A stretch of DNA of 64,000 nt from positions 1 through 64,000 of the forward strand of contig NZ_KB906691.1 of NCBI RefSeq assembly GCF_000381545.1, in the 5' to 3' direction. The number at the start of each line of letters is the position of its first letter. Position 1 is the first letter of the stretch. This stretch comes from Rhodonellum psychrophilum GCM71 = DSM 17998. GTDB lineage: Bacteria; Bacteroidota; Bacteroidia; Cytophagales; Cyclobacteriaceae. Positions 45,180 through 53,753 of the stretch are shown piece by piece. The translations under genes were made by a program, and so were the position numbers. The notes beneath the pieces were generated by a model. It was not told the origin of the DNA. It did no database searches and worked only from the letters and a program-made list of their open reading frames with translations.

Positions 45180-48158
45180 TTATCTTCTGTTCATATTCAT
45201 TCCGCCATCTGGTCCCAAGAATCTTTCGAGGTCTTTTTTCAATTGGGCGGATAGTTCCGTATATCCCCTTTCTTCCAACAAAGGCACAAAGTAGCGCAGC
45301 ATTTCCATCGAAATCATGGCTTCCCTGTCAAAGTCCCTTCCTGTCCTGATATAGAAATCAAGCATCTGTACGGATTTGACGGATATTTTCTCTACGATGT
45401 CCAATGCCAAATCATCTTCTCCGACTTCAAAAAGGAGGGGGACGGATTGTCCATTGGCCAAGTCGTAGGCGATCGCTTTGTCGGGCATGACGGTCAAGCC
45501 ATGCTTGAGAATACCCGCCGCCTTTTCCATGTCACCTTCGTCCAGCAAGGCGATGGCCACGCTGTTGATGGCGCTTCTATGGTTGGAAACGAACCTTCTG
45601 TATTCATCGTCAAAGTAATTGTTTGGATTGTCCATGCCTCTAAAGGCGAAGTCTTCCATTATATTTTTGTAGGCCAAATCGGTGTTTACCAATTCTGTTC
45701 TTGCTTTCTGAGGTTTTCTCACAGGCAACAACCGGTAGGTAAGACCCTCCATTACCACATAATCCTCTAGATCCAGACCGATCGTGGCCAAAGAGGTATT
45801 GTTGAAGTAAATCGGCCTTTCCCAATTGTTGGTGGTGATCAAGTCAACCAGCATGAGGCTTCCCTTGGTCATGTAATTGCCTTTTACCCGCATGTTGATT
45901 TGATTGACCATGAGGTCTTCCATGCCTTCGGGAATCAGGCCATCATTGAATACCTTTTGGGTATCCACGTCAAGGATCAGATTTCTTGCCGGGACCATGT
46001 TGATCGAGGTCCTGTTTGAAGAGCTCAGTTTCAAAAGATCACTTTCGTTTTTGATCAATTTCAGGTATTCCTTCGCGGATATGGCTTCCAATCCTTCCCT
46101 TTCCATTACATAAAGGACATCATTGGTGCCTTTTTTATAATTTTTGTATTCCAGGGAAAAAGGAATCGCTTCAGACTCATTTACTTTTCGGGTCATTTGT
46201 CCCACATACCAGTCTGTGTCGAAATAGCTGAGTACAATCACCCTGACGTCCGTCCTGAAACCTTCGACCTCCTGGACATACCAAAGCGGGAAGGTGTCAT
46301 TGTCACCTCCGGTAAAGAGTATGGCATTGGGGGCGCATGAGGCCAGAAAATTCCTCGCAGAATCCACAGAAAAATACCTGCCCTGACGGTTATGGTCATT
46401 CCAGTTTTGCTGGGCCATCAATACCGGAACCGGGAAGGATACCAATGTGGCGATCACCCCAGCTACTGCCAGATTTTTGTTGAGTTTCCCAATCAAATGG
46501 GCCAATGCCATCACGCCAAGTCCTACCCAGATGGCAAATGCATAGAAGGACCCCACATAAATATAATCCCTTTCCCTTGGTTCGACTGGCGGGGAATTCA
46601 GGTAAAGTACCAATATGACTCCCATCATCAGGAAGAGCATCAAAGTGACATAGAATGATCTCGGGTCATATTTCGCCTGGAAAAACAAGCCTATAATGCC
46701 CAGGATAAGGGGCAGCATCAGGTAATTGTTGTGTGCTTTGTTTTCTTTGATATAATCCGGGAATTTGTCACTGAAGGCATCGGCGATTCCCAGCCAAGGG
46801 GCATCGGAAAAATCACTTTCCCTTCCCGAGAAATTCCACATGAAATAGCGCCAGTACATGTGTCCCAACTGGTGGCTGAACATGAAATAAAGATTGTCAC
46901 CAAAGGTTGGTTCCTGCCCTTCGCTCAAGCCCAGTTTGGATCGATAGATCTGCTTGTGCCTTTCTTGGGTGGAATATATCCGGGGCAGAATCGTTGTTTT
47001 GTTCGGATCATATTTGTTGACCAAATTGTAATCGACGATTTCATACTTGTCTTTCCCCTTGAGGTAAACAGGAGCGCCTTCTGTCTGCTCCACTAGATCT
47101 GCCGTGAAATACTGACCGTGTAAAAGAGGACGGTAGCCATATTGCTCCCTTTTCAGATAGGAAATATAGCTGATGATATCCTTTGGTGCATTTTCATTGA
47201 TGACAGGATCTTGGTTAGCCCTGATCACAATCAATGCATAGGATCCATATCCGATCAAAATGAATGTGAGCGAAAGCAAGATCGTGTTGAGGATTACTTT
47301 TTGTTTTTTGATGGAATACAAAATCCCCAGAATCAGAGATCCCAAAAACAAGGCTGAAAAAACGATGATCCCTGAGCCGAATGGCAAGCCGATACTGTTC
47401 ACAAAGAAGATTTCCATGGAGCCAGCCAGACTTGGAAGCCCAGGAATAATGATGTTGTTGATGATGATCAATGCTGCGCCACCCAAAGCCATGGCGATGA
47501 TGCCACCTTTCAGGTTTGGGTTTGGATATTTTTTGAAATAATAAATAAGTGCAAGTGCTGGCAAAGCAACCAGATTGAGTAAATGGACGCCTATGGAAAG
47601 GCCTACCAGATAGGCAATGAAAATCATCCAGCGGTTTTCTTCCCTTGGATCCTCGATCACATCCCATTTCAGGAGTGCCCAGATCACGATGGCCGTAAAG
47701 AAGGAAGACATGGCGTAAACCTCGGCTTCCACTGCTGAAAACCAAAAACTGTCAGAGAATGTGTAGACCAGGGATCCAATGATACCAGCCCCCAAGACGG
47801 TGATGGTATGTCCTTTGGTTTCCTGACCATTTTTCATCTGAAAAAGTTTTCTGCCCAAAAGGGTGATCGACCAGAACAGAAACAAAATCGTGAAGCCTGA
47901 AAACAAGGCACTTCCAATGTTCATCCAATAGGCGACCTGCAATCCATCCCCAAAAGCAAGAAAGCCGAACATCCTGTAAATCAGTAGAAAAAACGGGGCG
48001 CCAGGAGGGTGGGGCACTTGAAGCTTGTAGGCCACGGCGATGAATTCCCCGGGATCCCAAAAACTTGCCGTTTGCTCGACCGTCAAAACATACACCAAAG
48101 TGGCGACAAGAAAAACCAACCAGCCGGTCAAGTTATTGACCTTTTTGTAATTAAGCAT
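45180..48158 (-). CDS. DUF2723 polytopic membrane protein (putative GT-C glycosyltransferase)
   Basis: A 992-aa protein. The start MLNYKKVNNLTGW at 48156-48158 is preferred; an upstream start at 48194 would add a hydrophilic extension. The family hallmark TASFWDPGEFIAVAYKLQVPHPPGAPFFLLIYR is near residues 32-64. About a dozen helices follow to residue 570, with an acidic Asp in the first loop like the catalytic site of GT-C enzymes. A soluble C-terminal region (about 600-992) carries tetratricopeptide-like helices. DUF2723 proteins resemble protein-O-mannosyltransferases; this role is an inference. Confidence 0.85.
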   Translation of the reverse strand: MLNYKKVNNLTGWLVFLVATLVYVLTVEQTASFWDPGEFIAVAYKLQVPHPPGAPFFLLIYRMFGFLAFGDGLQVAYWMNIGSALFSGFTILFLFWSITLLGRKLFQMKNGQETKGHTITVLGAGIIGSLVYTFSDSFWFSAVEAEVYAMSSFFTAIVIWALLKWDVIEDPREENRWMIFIAYLVGLSIGVHLLNLVALPALALIYYFKKYPNPNLKGGIIAMALGGAALIIINNIIIPGLPSLAGSMEIFFVNSIGLPFGSGIIVFSALFLGSLILGILYSIKKQKVILNTILLSLTFILIGYGSYALIVIRANQDPVINENAPKDIISYISYLKREQYGYRPLLHGQYFTADLVEQTEGAPVYLKGKDKYEIVDYNLVNKYDPNKTTILPRIYSTQERHKQIYRSKLGLSEGQEPTFGDNLYFMFSHQLGHMYWRYFMWNFSGRESDFSDAPWLGIADAFSDKFPDYIKENKAHNNYLMLPLILGIIGLFFQAKYDPRSFYVTLMLFLMMGVILVLYLNSPPVEPRERDYIYVGSFYAFAIWVGLGVMALAHLIGKLNKNLAVAGVIATLVSFPVPVLMAQQNWNDHNRQGRYFSVDSARNFLASCAPNAILFTGGDNDTFPLWYVQEVEGFRTDVRVIVLSYFDTDWYVGQMTRKVNESEAIPFSLEYKNYKKGTNDVLYVMEREGLEAISAKEYLKLIKNESDLLKLSSSNRTSINMVPARNLILDVDTQKVFNDGLIPEGMEDLMVNQINMRVKGNYMTKGSLMLVDLITTNNWERPIYFNNTSLATIGLDLEDYVVMEGLTYRLLPVRKPQKARTELVNTDLAYKNIMEDFAFRGMDNPNNYFDDEYRRFVSNHRSAINSVAIALLDEGDMEKAAGILKHGLTVMPDKAIAYDLANGQSVPLLFEVGEDDLALDIVEKISVKSVQMLDFYIRTGRDFDREAMISMEMLRYFVPLLEERGYTELSAQLKKDLERFLGPDGGMNMNRR

Positions 48159-48237
48159 TGTTCTTAAAGAATTGTGAACGGCGAAAATAAACAATAAATC
48201 ACCAAATCTTTGCCATTTTAACAGCTTTTAAAGGTTT

Positions 48238-48281
48238 GTGATAAAAATTACTGTCATGCATTTAATCCTTCCCTAATTTTG
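48238..48281 (+). promoter_or_regulatory. trxA promoter with degenerate Crp/Fnr-type box
   Basis: GTGA-TAAAAA-TTAC (48238-48251) is followed 36 bases after its start by TAATTTTG (48274-48281), a TAnnTTTG -7 element. The box centre would be near -41, the class II activator position. It is the least perfect of the four related boxes. Confidence 0.5.
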
Positions 48282-48306
48282 TAACATAAAATAAAAACGC
48301 AAGATC

Positions 48307-48627
48307 ATGAGCAACCAGCCCAAAACATTCAATGAATTGATTTCAGGTGATCAACCCGTATTGGTAGATTTCTTTGCTACTTGGTGCGGTCCTTGTAAAA
48401 TGATGCAACCCATCCTTGAAGAAACCTCCAAAAAAGTTGGTGATAAGGTGAAAATCATAAAAGTTGATATAGACAAAAACCCCTTGGCGGCAAGTAATTT
48501 CCAGGTAAGGGGGGTTCCTACGCTTATCCTTTTCCAAAAGGGAAAAACCATTTGGAGGCAATCAGGCGTGGTTCCAACCCATCAATTGGTCAAAGTAATA
48601 GAGGACAACATTGCCTCAAAAGCTTAA
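48307..48627 (+). CDS. trxA: thioredoxin
   Basis: A 106-aa thioredoxin with the active site WCGPC at residues 26-30 and the cis-Pro loop RGVPTLILF near 68-76. It reduces disulfides and persulfides in the cytoplasm. It stands at the head of the sulfur module, 99 bases upstream of the persulfide dioxygenase ATG, and has the same style of promoter, so a role in the sulfur pathway is likely in addition to, or instead of, general redox work. Confidence 0.92.
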   Translation: MSNQPKTFNELISGDQPVLVDFFATWCGPCKMMQPILEETSKKVGDKVKIIKVDIDKNPLAASNFQVRGVPTLILFQKGKTIWRQSGVVPTHQLVKVIEDNIASKA

Positions 48628-48646
48628 TTTAAAAAATTTTGACTTT

Positions 48647-48690
48647 GTGACAATTGTCATTTAATTCAAATGGATACGGATATAACTTTG
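48647..48690 (+). promoter_or_regulatory. promoter of the dioxygenase-rhodanese gene with Crp/Fnr-type box
   Basis: GTGA-CAATTG-TCAT (48647-48660; internal palindrome TGACAATTGTCA) lies 36 bases before TAACTTTG (48683-48690). Spacing is the same as in front of trxA. The leader to ATG 48726 is about 30 bases. Confidence 0.65.
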
Positions 48691-48725
48691 TAACATCAAT
48701 CAAGCAAAAAAACAAAAGAAAACAT

Positions 48726-50147
48726 ATGATAATCGAACAGATATACACAGGATGCTTGGCTCAAGGAGCCTATTACATTGAGTCAAATGGGGAAGCGGCG
48801 ATCATTGATCCTCTGCGAGAGGTACAGCCCTACATCGAAAAAGCCGAAAGAAGAGGTGCTAAAATCAAATATGTATTTGAAACCCACTTCCATGCTGACT
48901 TCGTGTCTGGACATCAGGATCTCTCTGCGAAAACCGGAGCGCCGATAGTTTTTGGTCCCACGGGCATGAAAATGGGATTTGATGCCCTTGTTGCTGAAGA
49001 CGGACAAGAATTCCCTCTGGGAAAAGCAAAAATCAGGATCATCCATACTCCAGGGCACACCATGGAAAGTTCTTGTTATCTGTTGATCAATGAAGAGGGG
49101 AAAGAAGAAGCATTGTTTTCAGGAGATACCCTTTTCATCGGTGACGTAGGAAGACCGGATCTCGCACAGAAAGTGATTGCTGAATTGACTCAGGACAAAC
49201 TCGCAGCGCACTTGTATGATTCTTTGAGAGATAAAATCATGACGCTTGCAGACGATATCATTGTATATCCTGCCCACGGTGCAGGTTCAGCCTGTGGCAA
49301 AAACATGAGTAAGGAAAATTCCGATACGCTTGGCAATCAAAAGAAAACCAACTATGCGCTTCAGGAAATGACCAAGGAACAGTTTATCAAAGAAGTGATT
49401 ACTGGACTGACTCCTCCTCCTGCTTATTTTCCCCAAAACGTAATGATGAATATCCAAGGATATGAAAGCATTGACACGGTTTTGGAAAGGGGAATAAGAC
49501 CGCTCACACCTAGAGAGTTCGAAGCAGCAGCCAACGAAACCGGTGCGATCCTTTTGGATACCCGTGAGGCTACCGTCTTTGCCAAAGGATTTGTGCCCAA
49601 TTCCGTGAATATCGGAATCGAAGGAAGCTTCGCCGTCTGGGTAGGAGCCATGATCCCTGATTTGAAACAGGAAATACTCTTGATCACAGATGAGGGAAAT
49701 GAAGAAGAAGTCATCACGAGATTGGCAAGGGTAGGTTATGATCATTCTTTGGGTTACCTCAAAGGGGGCATCGAAGCTTGGAGAGCGGAAGGAAGAGAGC
49801 TTGATACCATTGTTTCTATCACCGCAGCGGAACTTGCTGAGATCCAGAAAAAAGAAGGCCCATTGAATATCCTCGATGTCAGGAAAAACAGTGAGTACCT
49901 AAGTGAGCATGTCATCGATGCAGAAAATGCGCCATTGGATTATATCAATGACAGCATGGCCAAAATTGATAAAGACAAAACCTATTATGTACACTGTGAA
50001 GGGGGATACCGATCCATGGTTTTCAACTCTATCTTGAGAGCAAGGGGTTTTGACAATCTCATCGATGTGAAAGGTGGATTTAAAGCCATCAAGGAATCAG
50101 AAAAATTCAAGGTAAGTGAATACGTTTGTCCATCTACCCTGCTTTAA
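48726..50147 (+). CDS. persulfide dioxygenase-like MBL protein fused to two rhodanese domains
   Basis: A 473-aa protein. ATG 48726 is preferred to an in-frame codon at 48654 that would add 24 residues overlapping the promoter. The MBL domain (about 1-245) has THFHADFVSGH (His54, His56, Asp58, His63), HTPGHTMESSC and SGDTLFIGDVGRPD, the ETHE1/Blh pattern that oxidises glutathione persulfide to sulfite. Rhodanese 1 (about 265-350) has ILLITDEG where an active Cys would be, so it is probably inactive. Rhodanese 2 (about 365-470) has Cys424 in VHCEGGYRS and should transfer sulfur. The fusion, with the transporter pair downstream, recalls the BigR-regulated sulfide-response operons. Confidence 0.9.
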   Translation: MIIEQIYTGCLAQGAYYIESNGEAAIIDPLREVQPYIEKAERRGAKIKYVFETHFHADFVSGHQDLSAKTGAPIVFGPTGMKMGFDALVAEDGQEFPLGKAKIRIIHTPGHTMESSCYLLINEEGKEEALFSGDTLFIGDVGRPDLAQKVIAELTQDKLAAHLYDSLRDKIMTLADDIIVYPAHGAGSACGKNMSKENSDTLGNQKKTNYALQEMTKEQFIKEVITGLTPPPAYFPQNVMMNIQGYESIDTVLERGIRPLTPREFEAAANETGAILLDTREATVFAKGFVPNSVNIGIEGSFAVWVGAMIPDLKQEILLITDEGNEEEVITRLARVGYDHSLGYLKGGIEAWRAEGRELDTIVSITAAELAEIQKKEGPLNILDVRKNSEYLSEHVIDAENAPLDYINDSMAKIDKDKTYYVHCEGGYRSMVFNSILRARGFDNLIDVKGGFKAIKESEKFKVSEYVCPSTLL

Positions 50148-50153
50148 AAAGAG

Positions 50154-50328
50154 TTGAATCCGCAATATGAATTCCGTTTCCCAATTGGGTTGAAGCTGCA
50201 AGAAAGTCAGACTATTTGAAGAACAAGGCTTAAAACCGATATGCGGAAGTCAATAATAATGAACATAGACGGACTATCAAGCAATTTCAAGCTGGAATGA
50301 ATTTGGGAATGCATCACACGGGTTTAAC
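50154..50328 (+). repeat. dispersed noncoding repeat, copy A
   Basis: About 175 bp with CCGCAATATGAATTCCG near the left end and ATGCATCACACGGGTTTAA at the right; the ends are partly inverted. The middle shares AAGTCAATAATAA with copy B and CAATTTCAAGCTGGAAT with C and D. Confidence 0.75.
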
Positions 50329-50343
50329 ACCGAATAAATAAAA

Positions 50344-50373
50344 AAAATGGCAAGAATCAATTCTTGCCATTTT
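50344..50373 (+). terminator. perfect 13-bp terminator
   Basis: AAAATGGCAAGAA and its exact complement around TCAA, then a T run. It closes the dioxygenase transcript and lies 20 bases before the next promoter box. Confidence 0.85.
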
Positions 50374-50392
50374 TAATTTGAGAAATATCAAA

Positions 50393-50436
50393 GTGATAAA
50401 TGTCACTGTTACATAAACAAAGAACACCCAATTTTG
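50393..50436 (+). promoter_or_regulatory. porin-transporter operon promoter with Crp/Fnr-type box
   Basis: GTGA-TAAATG-TCAC (50393-50406) is a full dyad. CAATTTTG (50429-50436), one base off TAnnTTTG, starts 36 bases later. The predicted start of transcription is only a few bases before the ATG at 50446. Confidence 0.65.
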
Positions 50437-50445
50437 AAAGCTGAT

Positions 50446-51834
50446 ATGAAAGTAATTTTCCTGATGTTGTTGATGCTTTTGCCTTGGACTTTGAAAGCCC
50501 AAGAAGCACATTCCGATACAACAGAATTGGATGAAAGGTCCGGAAAAAGTCTGTCACATGATCTTGAAAAAGGAAAGTTTGATATCCATTTCAGGTCGTT
50601 TTACATGCAAACCATAAACCAAGGCGCATTGACGGATTATTCCACATTGGCGGTTGGAGCAGGGTTAGGGTACTTGAGTCCGGCATGGAAAGGGTTTCAA
50701 GTTGGATTCAGCGGATTCTTTGTGTTTCAGTTGTTTGAAAACAACCTGACCATCGCTGACCCCACCACTGGGGCCGGCAACAGGTACGAAGTTGTGCTGT
50801 ATGACATGCATGATCCCGAAAACGCCAGGGATTTGGACAGGTTGGAGGAGTTTTTCATCTCCTACCAAAAGAAAAATTTTAAAGCAATATTTGGGAGACA
50901 AAAGGTCAATAGTCCAATGCTCAATGAACAAGACAACAGGATGCGTCCCAATATATTCAGCGGCTTGAGCATCTACCACAAAAGTAAAAAATGGGAAAGT
51001 ATGGGCGCTTGGCTCACTTCGGTGGCCATTAGAGGTACAGTGGACTGGTATAAAATGGATGATTCCTTCGGCGTGTATTCATTTGGAAGAAATCCTTTTG
51101 GCGAACCCTCTGGGTACAAAGGAAACATAACAACGAAGGGTTTGGCTATGGCCGGTGTAAAATACAACAACAATGGGCTCAGTCTTCAGGGATGGAATTA
51201 TTTTGCGGAAAATGTGTTTAATTTAAACTTTGTCCAAGGGGATTATGCCCATGATTTGGGTGAGAAAAAGCTGCTTGTAGGCCTTCAGGGTTTTTATCAG
51301 ACAGCCGTCAACCAAGGTGGAAATCAGGATCCCAAAAAAGCGTACATCCTTCCCAATGAAAAACCCTCGGGATTGGGCGCCAAACTGGGGTTGCAATCAG
51401 GAAAACAAGAAGTTTCCATTAATTTCTTGGGATTCATGGGACAGGGGAGATTCCTTTTTCCAAGGGAATGGGGGAGAGAGCAGTTTTATGTAAGTCTTCC
51501 CAGGGAGCGCTTTGAAGGAAGTGGAGATGTGAAGGCATGGACATTGAAATACAAAACGGAACTGCCTATGAAAGGTACCAAGCTTGAATTTGGCGCATCA
51601 AAGGTGAATCACAGTGACATCGAAAAGTATGCAGCAAATAAATATGGCATCCCCTCCTACTACCATTTTACGGGCGCATTGAATTATAAATTTAGGGGGT
51701 ATTTGGATGGGTTGGATGGACAAATTCTGATTGTCAACAAGACGGCACAAGATTTTGCAGCAGTCTCAGATGCCTACAGGATCAACCGAGTGGACCTTTG
51801 GAATTTGAATGTAACACTCGATTATAGATTTTAA
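50446..51834 (+). CDS. outer-membrane porin (OprD-like), sulfur-module copy 1
   Basis: A 462-aa beta-barrel protein. The ATG at 50446 gives a signal peptide MKVIFLMLLMLLPWTLKAQ. The mature part alternates polar and aromatic residues as in 16-18-strand porins and ends in an aromatic Phe (LNVTLDYRF), the outer-membrane assembly signal. It shares GGNQDP, GRFLFPREWG and PRER landmarks with the porin at 56162, so the two are paralogues. It heads an operon with the YeeE/YedE transporter, 32 bases downstream, and could pass thiosulfate or another sulfur anion through the outer membrane (inference). Confidence 0.85.
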   Translation: MKVIFLMLLMLLPWTLKAQEAHSDTTELDERSGKSLSHDLEKGKFDIHFRSFYMQTINQGALTDYSTLAVGAGLGYLSPAWKGFQVGFSGFFVFQLFENNLTIADPTTGAGNRYEVVLYDMHDPENARDLDRLEEFFISYQKKNFKAIFGRQKVNSPMLNEQDNRMRPNIFSGLSIYHKSKKWESMGAWLTSVAIRGTVDWYKMDDSFGVYSFGRNPFGEPSGYKGNITTKGLAMAGVKYNNNGLSLQGWNYFAENVFNLNFVQGDYAHDLGEKKLLVGLQGFYQTAVNQGGNQDPKKAYILPNEKPSGLGAKLGLQSGKQEVSINFLGFMGQGRFLFPREWGREQFYVSLPRERFEGSGDVKAWTLKYKTELPMKGTKLEFGASKVNHSDIEKYAANKYGIPSYYHFTGALNYKFRGYLDGLDGQILIVNKTAQDFAAVSDAYRINRVDLWNLNVTLDYRF

Positions 51835-51866
51835 AATCAAAACGTAACAAATTAAAAACGAATAAT

Positions 51867-52448
51867 ATGGAACAATTTATTGAATGGATAAGTCAGCCAT
51901 GGCCATGGTACATTGCCGGGCCATTGATTGGACTGACGGTACCGATCCTCTTGCTCATCGGGAATAAGTCCTTTGGGATTTCTTCTTCATTGAGACATGC
52001 CTGTGCAGCCTGTATTCCTGCTGGAATCCCCTTTTTCACCTACAACTGGAGAAAGGAAATGTGGAATATAGTCTTTGTCATAGGGATTTTGATTGGGGGC
52101 TTTATTGCGACGACTTTCTTTGCTAATCCAGATGTAATTGTAGTGGCGGCGTCCACGCAGGCAGATTTGGCAGCCCTCGGGATTACGGATTACTCGAGCC
52201 TCCTTCCAGCTGAAATTTTCACTTGGGACAATTTGTTCACCGCAAAGGGCCTTTTGTTCTTTGTTGTGGGTGGTTTCTTGGTTGGATTTGGAACTAGATA
52301 TGCCGGTGGATGTACTTCCGGACATGCCATCATGGGTATAAGTTCCTTGCAATGGCCATCCCTAGTGGCGACCATCTTCTTTATGCTGGGTGGTTTTGTG
52401 ATGACACATTTTCTCTTGGGACCATTGATGGCTTTGGTAGGATTCTAA
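51867..52448 (+). CDS. YeeE/YedE-family transporter, first half
   Basis: A 193-aa membrane protein with about five helices. The diagnostic motif RYAGGCTSGHAIMGIS (about 144-159) holds the conserved Cys that guides thiosulfate in TsuA/YeeE. TsuA is about 350 aa; here the family is split in two genes of 193 and 164 aa separated by 11 bases, a common Bacteroidota and proteobacterial arrangement beside Blh-type dioxygenases. Confidence 0.88.
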   Translation: MEQFIEWISQPWPWYIAGPLIGLTVPILLLIGNKSFGISSSLRHACAACIPAGIPFFTYNWRKEMWNIVFVIGILIGGFIATTFFANPDVIVVAASTQADLAALGITDYSSLLPAEIFTWDNLFTAKGLLFFVVGGFLVGFGTRYAGGCTSGHAIMGISSLQWPSLVATIFFMLGGFVMTHFLLGPLMALVGF

Positions 52449-52459
52449 AATAAGAAAAC

Positions 52460-52954
52460 ATGAAGACAATAGAAAAAAATATAGCGGCTCAAAGCCCGAT
52501 TGAATGCGAGGCACCGAATCTTCAGGTTCAGGAGGAGAAAGGATTGAAACTTGTAAAATACCTTATTGTGGGGATGTTTTTCGGGTTGATCTTTGTCAAA
52601 GCAGAAGTAGTATCCTGGTTCAGGATTCAGGAGATGTTCAGATTGCAATCCTTCTTTATGTACGGTGTGATTGGTTCCGCCATCTTGGTGGGCTTGATCT
52701 CGATCCAACTGATCAAAAAATTCAACGTCAAGGCAATGAATGGTGAAACCATCAAAATCGGGAAAAAAGAATTCCGAAAAGGGCAGATTATTGGAGGGTT
52801 TATCTTCGGATTGGGCTGGGCTTTGACTGGCGCATGTCCGGGACCTTTGTTTGCACAGATAGGGAGTGGATTCACAGTGATTCTGGTCACTTTGGTAAGT
52901 GCCATTGCAGGGACTTGGGTTTACGGAAAATTTTCCGACAAGCTTCCAAATTAA
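52460..52954 (+). CDS. YeeE/YedE-like transporter, second half (DUF6691)
   Basis: A 164-aa membrane protein with four helices. It has the second half's Cys motif GWALTGACPGPLFAQIGSG (about 118-136). With the preceding gene it should form one pore for a small sulfur anion such as thiosulfate. It starts 11 bases after that gene and ends the operon; a strong terminator follows. Confidence 0.88.
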   Translation: MKTIEKNIAAQSPIECEAPNLQVQEEKGLKLVKYLIVGMFFGLIFVKAEVVSWFRIQEMFRLQSFFMYGVIGSAILVGLISIQLIKKFNVKAMNGETIKIGKKEFRKGQIIGGFIFGLGWALTGACPGPLFAQIGSGFTVILVTLVSAIAGTWVYGKFSDKLPN

Positions 52955-52983
52955 GGACGAATTCCAAATCTTTAACACAGCGT

Positions 52984-53018
52984 AAAAGCCACTTTCTTTT
53001 CTTAAGAAAGTGGCTTTT
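52984..53018 (+). terminator. strong terminator of the porin-transporter operon
   Basis: AAAAGCCACTTTCTT (52984-52998) pairs exactly with 53004-53018 and a T run follows. Confidence 0.9.
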
Positions 53019-53047
53019 TTGTTGGCATTGATTCTTCTTCAGGGTTA

Positions 53048-53185
53048 GCTTAAACCCGAAATATGCATTCCGTTTTCAATTACGGCTGTAACTACCAGAA
53101 AATTTGGTGAATACGGCAATGTCCCGTTACGGTAAAGTCAATAATAAACAGTCGGCTGATGATGAATCAATTTCAGCCCTCACCA
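53048..53185 (+). repeat. dispersed noncoding repeat, copy B (right end lost)
   Basis: Begins TTAAACCCGAAATATGCATTCCG and matches copy A through AAGTCAATAATAA and CAATTTCAG, then diverges. 53186-53527 has no supported gene. Confidence 0.7.
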
Positions 53186-53527
53186 CTTCATCTAGGGCAT
53201 AAAATGGCTTAAATGAAAATTAGGATTGGGTTTTCTTCTGCGTCAACCAAAATAGTCCATGATCGCAGAGAACGGTCACTTAAAAATGGAGCAATGGTTT
53301 TGCTTAAGTTGGGGAGGTTTGATTCAATCAAACACCTTCTTGATAATGACTCTGATCATAAAGATGGCACAAAGGATGACAGATCCTGCTATGACGAATT
53401 CCATAAGCGTTGACTTTTTGGTATAACCCCTGTCAAAATGAAAAGTTTCTCTGGAGGCCGATTTTTATTTCTCTTTTTTGGGTCAAATTGATTCTGATAA
53501 TCCACAAAAAGAAATGGACAACGATCT

Positions 53528-53700
53528 TTGACCCGAAATACGCAATAGGATTCCTAATGGGCTTGAAGCCAAAAGAAAATCGGAATATTGGGAGAATAAG
53601 TCGTATTGCTGATCGGTTGAGGTCAAAAAGAGTGATCAAAGACTGATTATTAAACAATTTCAGGCTGGAATAGAAATGCTGATGCATTACACGGGTTTAA
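53528..53700 (+). repeat. dispersed noncoding repeat, copy C
   Basis: 173 bp from TGACCCGAAATACGCAATAGG to GATGCATTACACGGGTTTAA. It is the best match to copy E over its whole length and to copy D over its right half. It ends 53 bases before the MFS gene. Confidence 0.75.
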
Positions 53701-53753
53701 TTGGCCAATCTCTGTTAAATTGCGGCTTCAAACCTATTAATCCAATCAAATCA

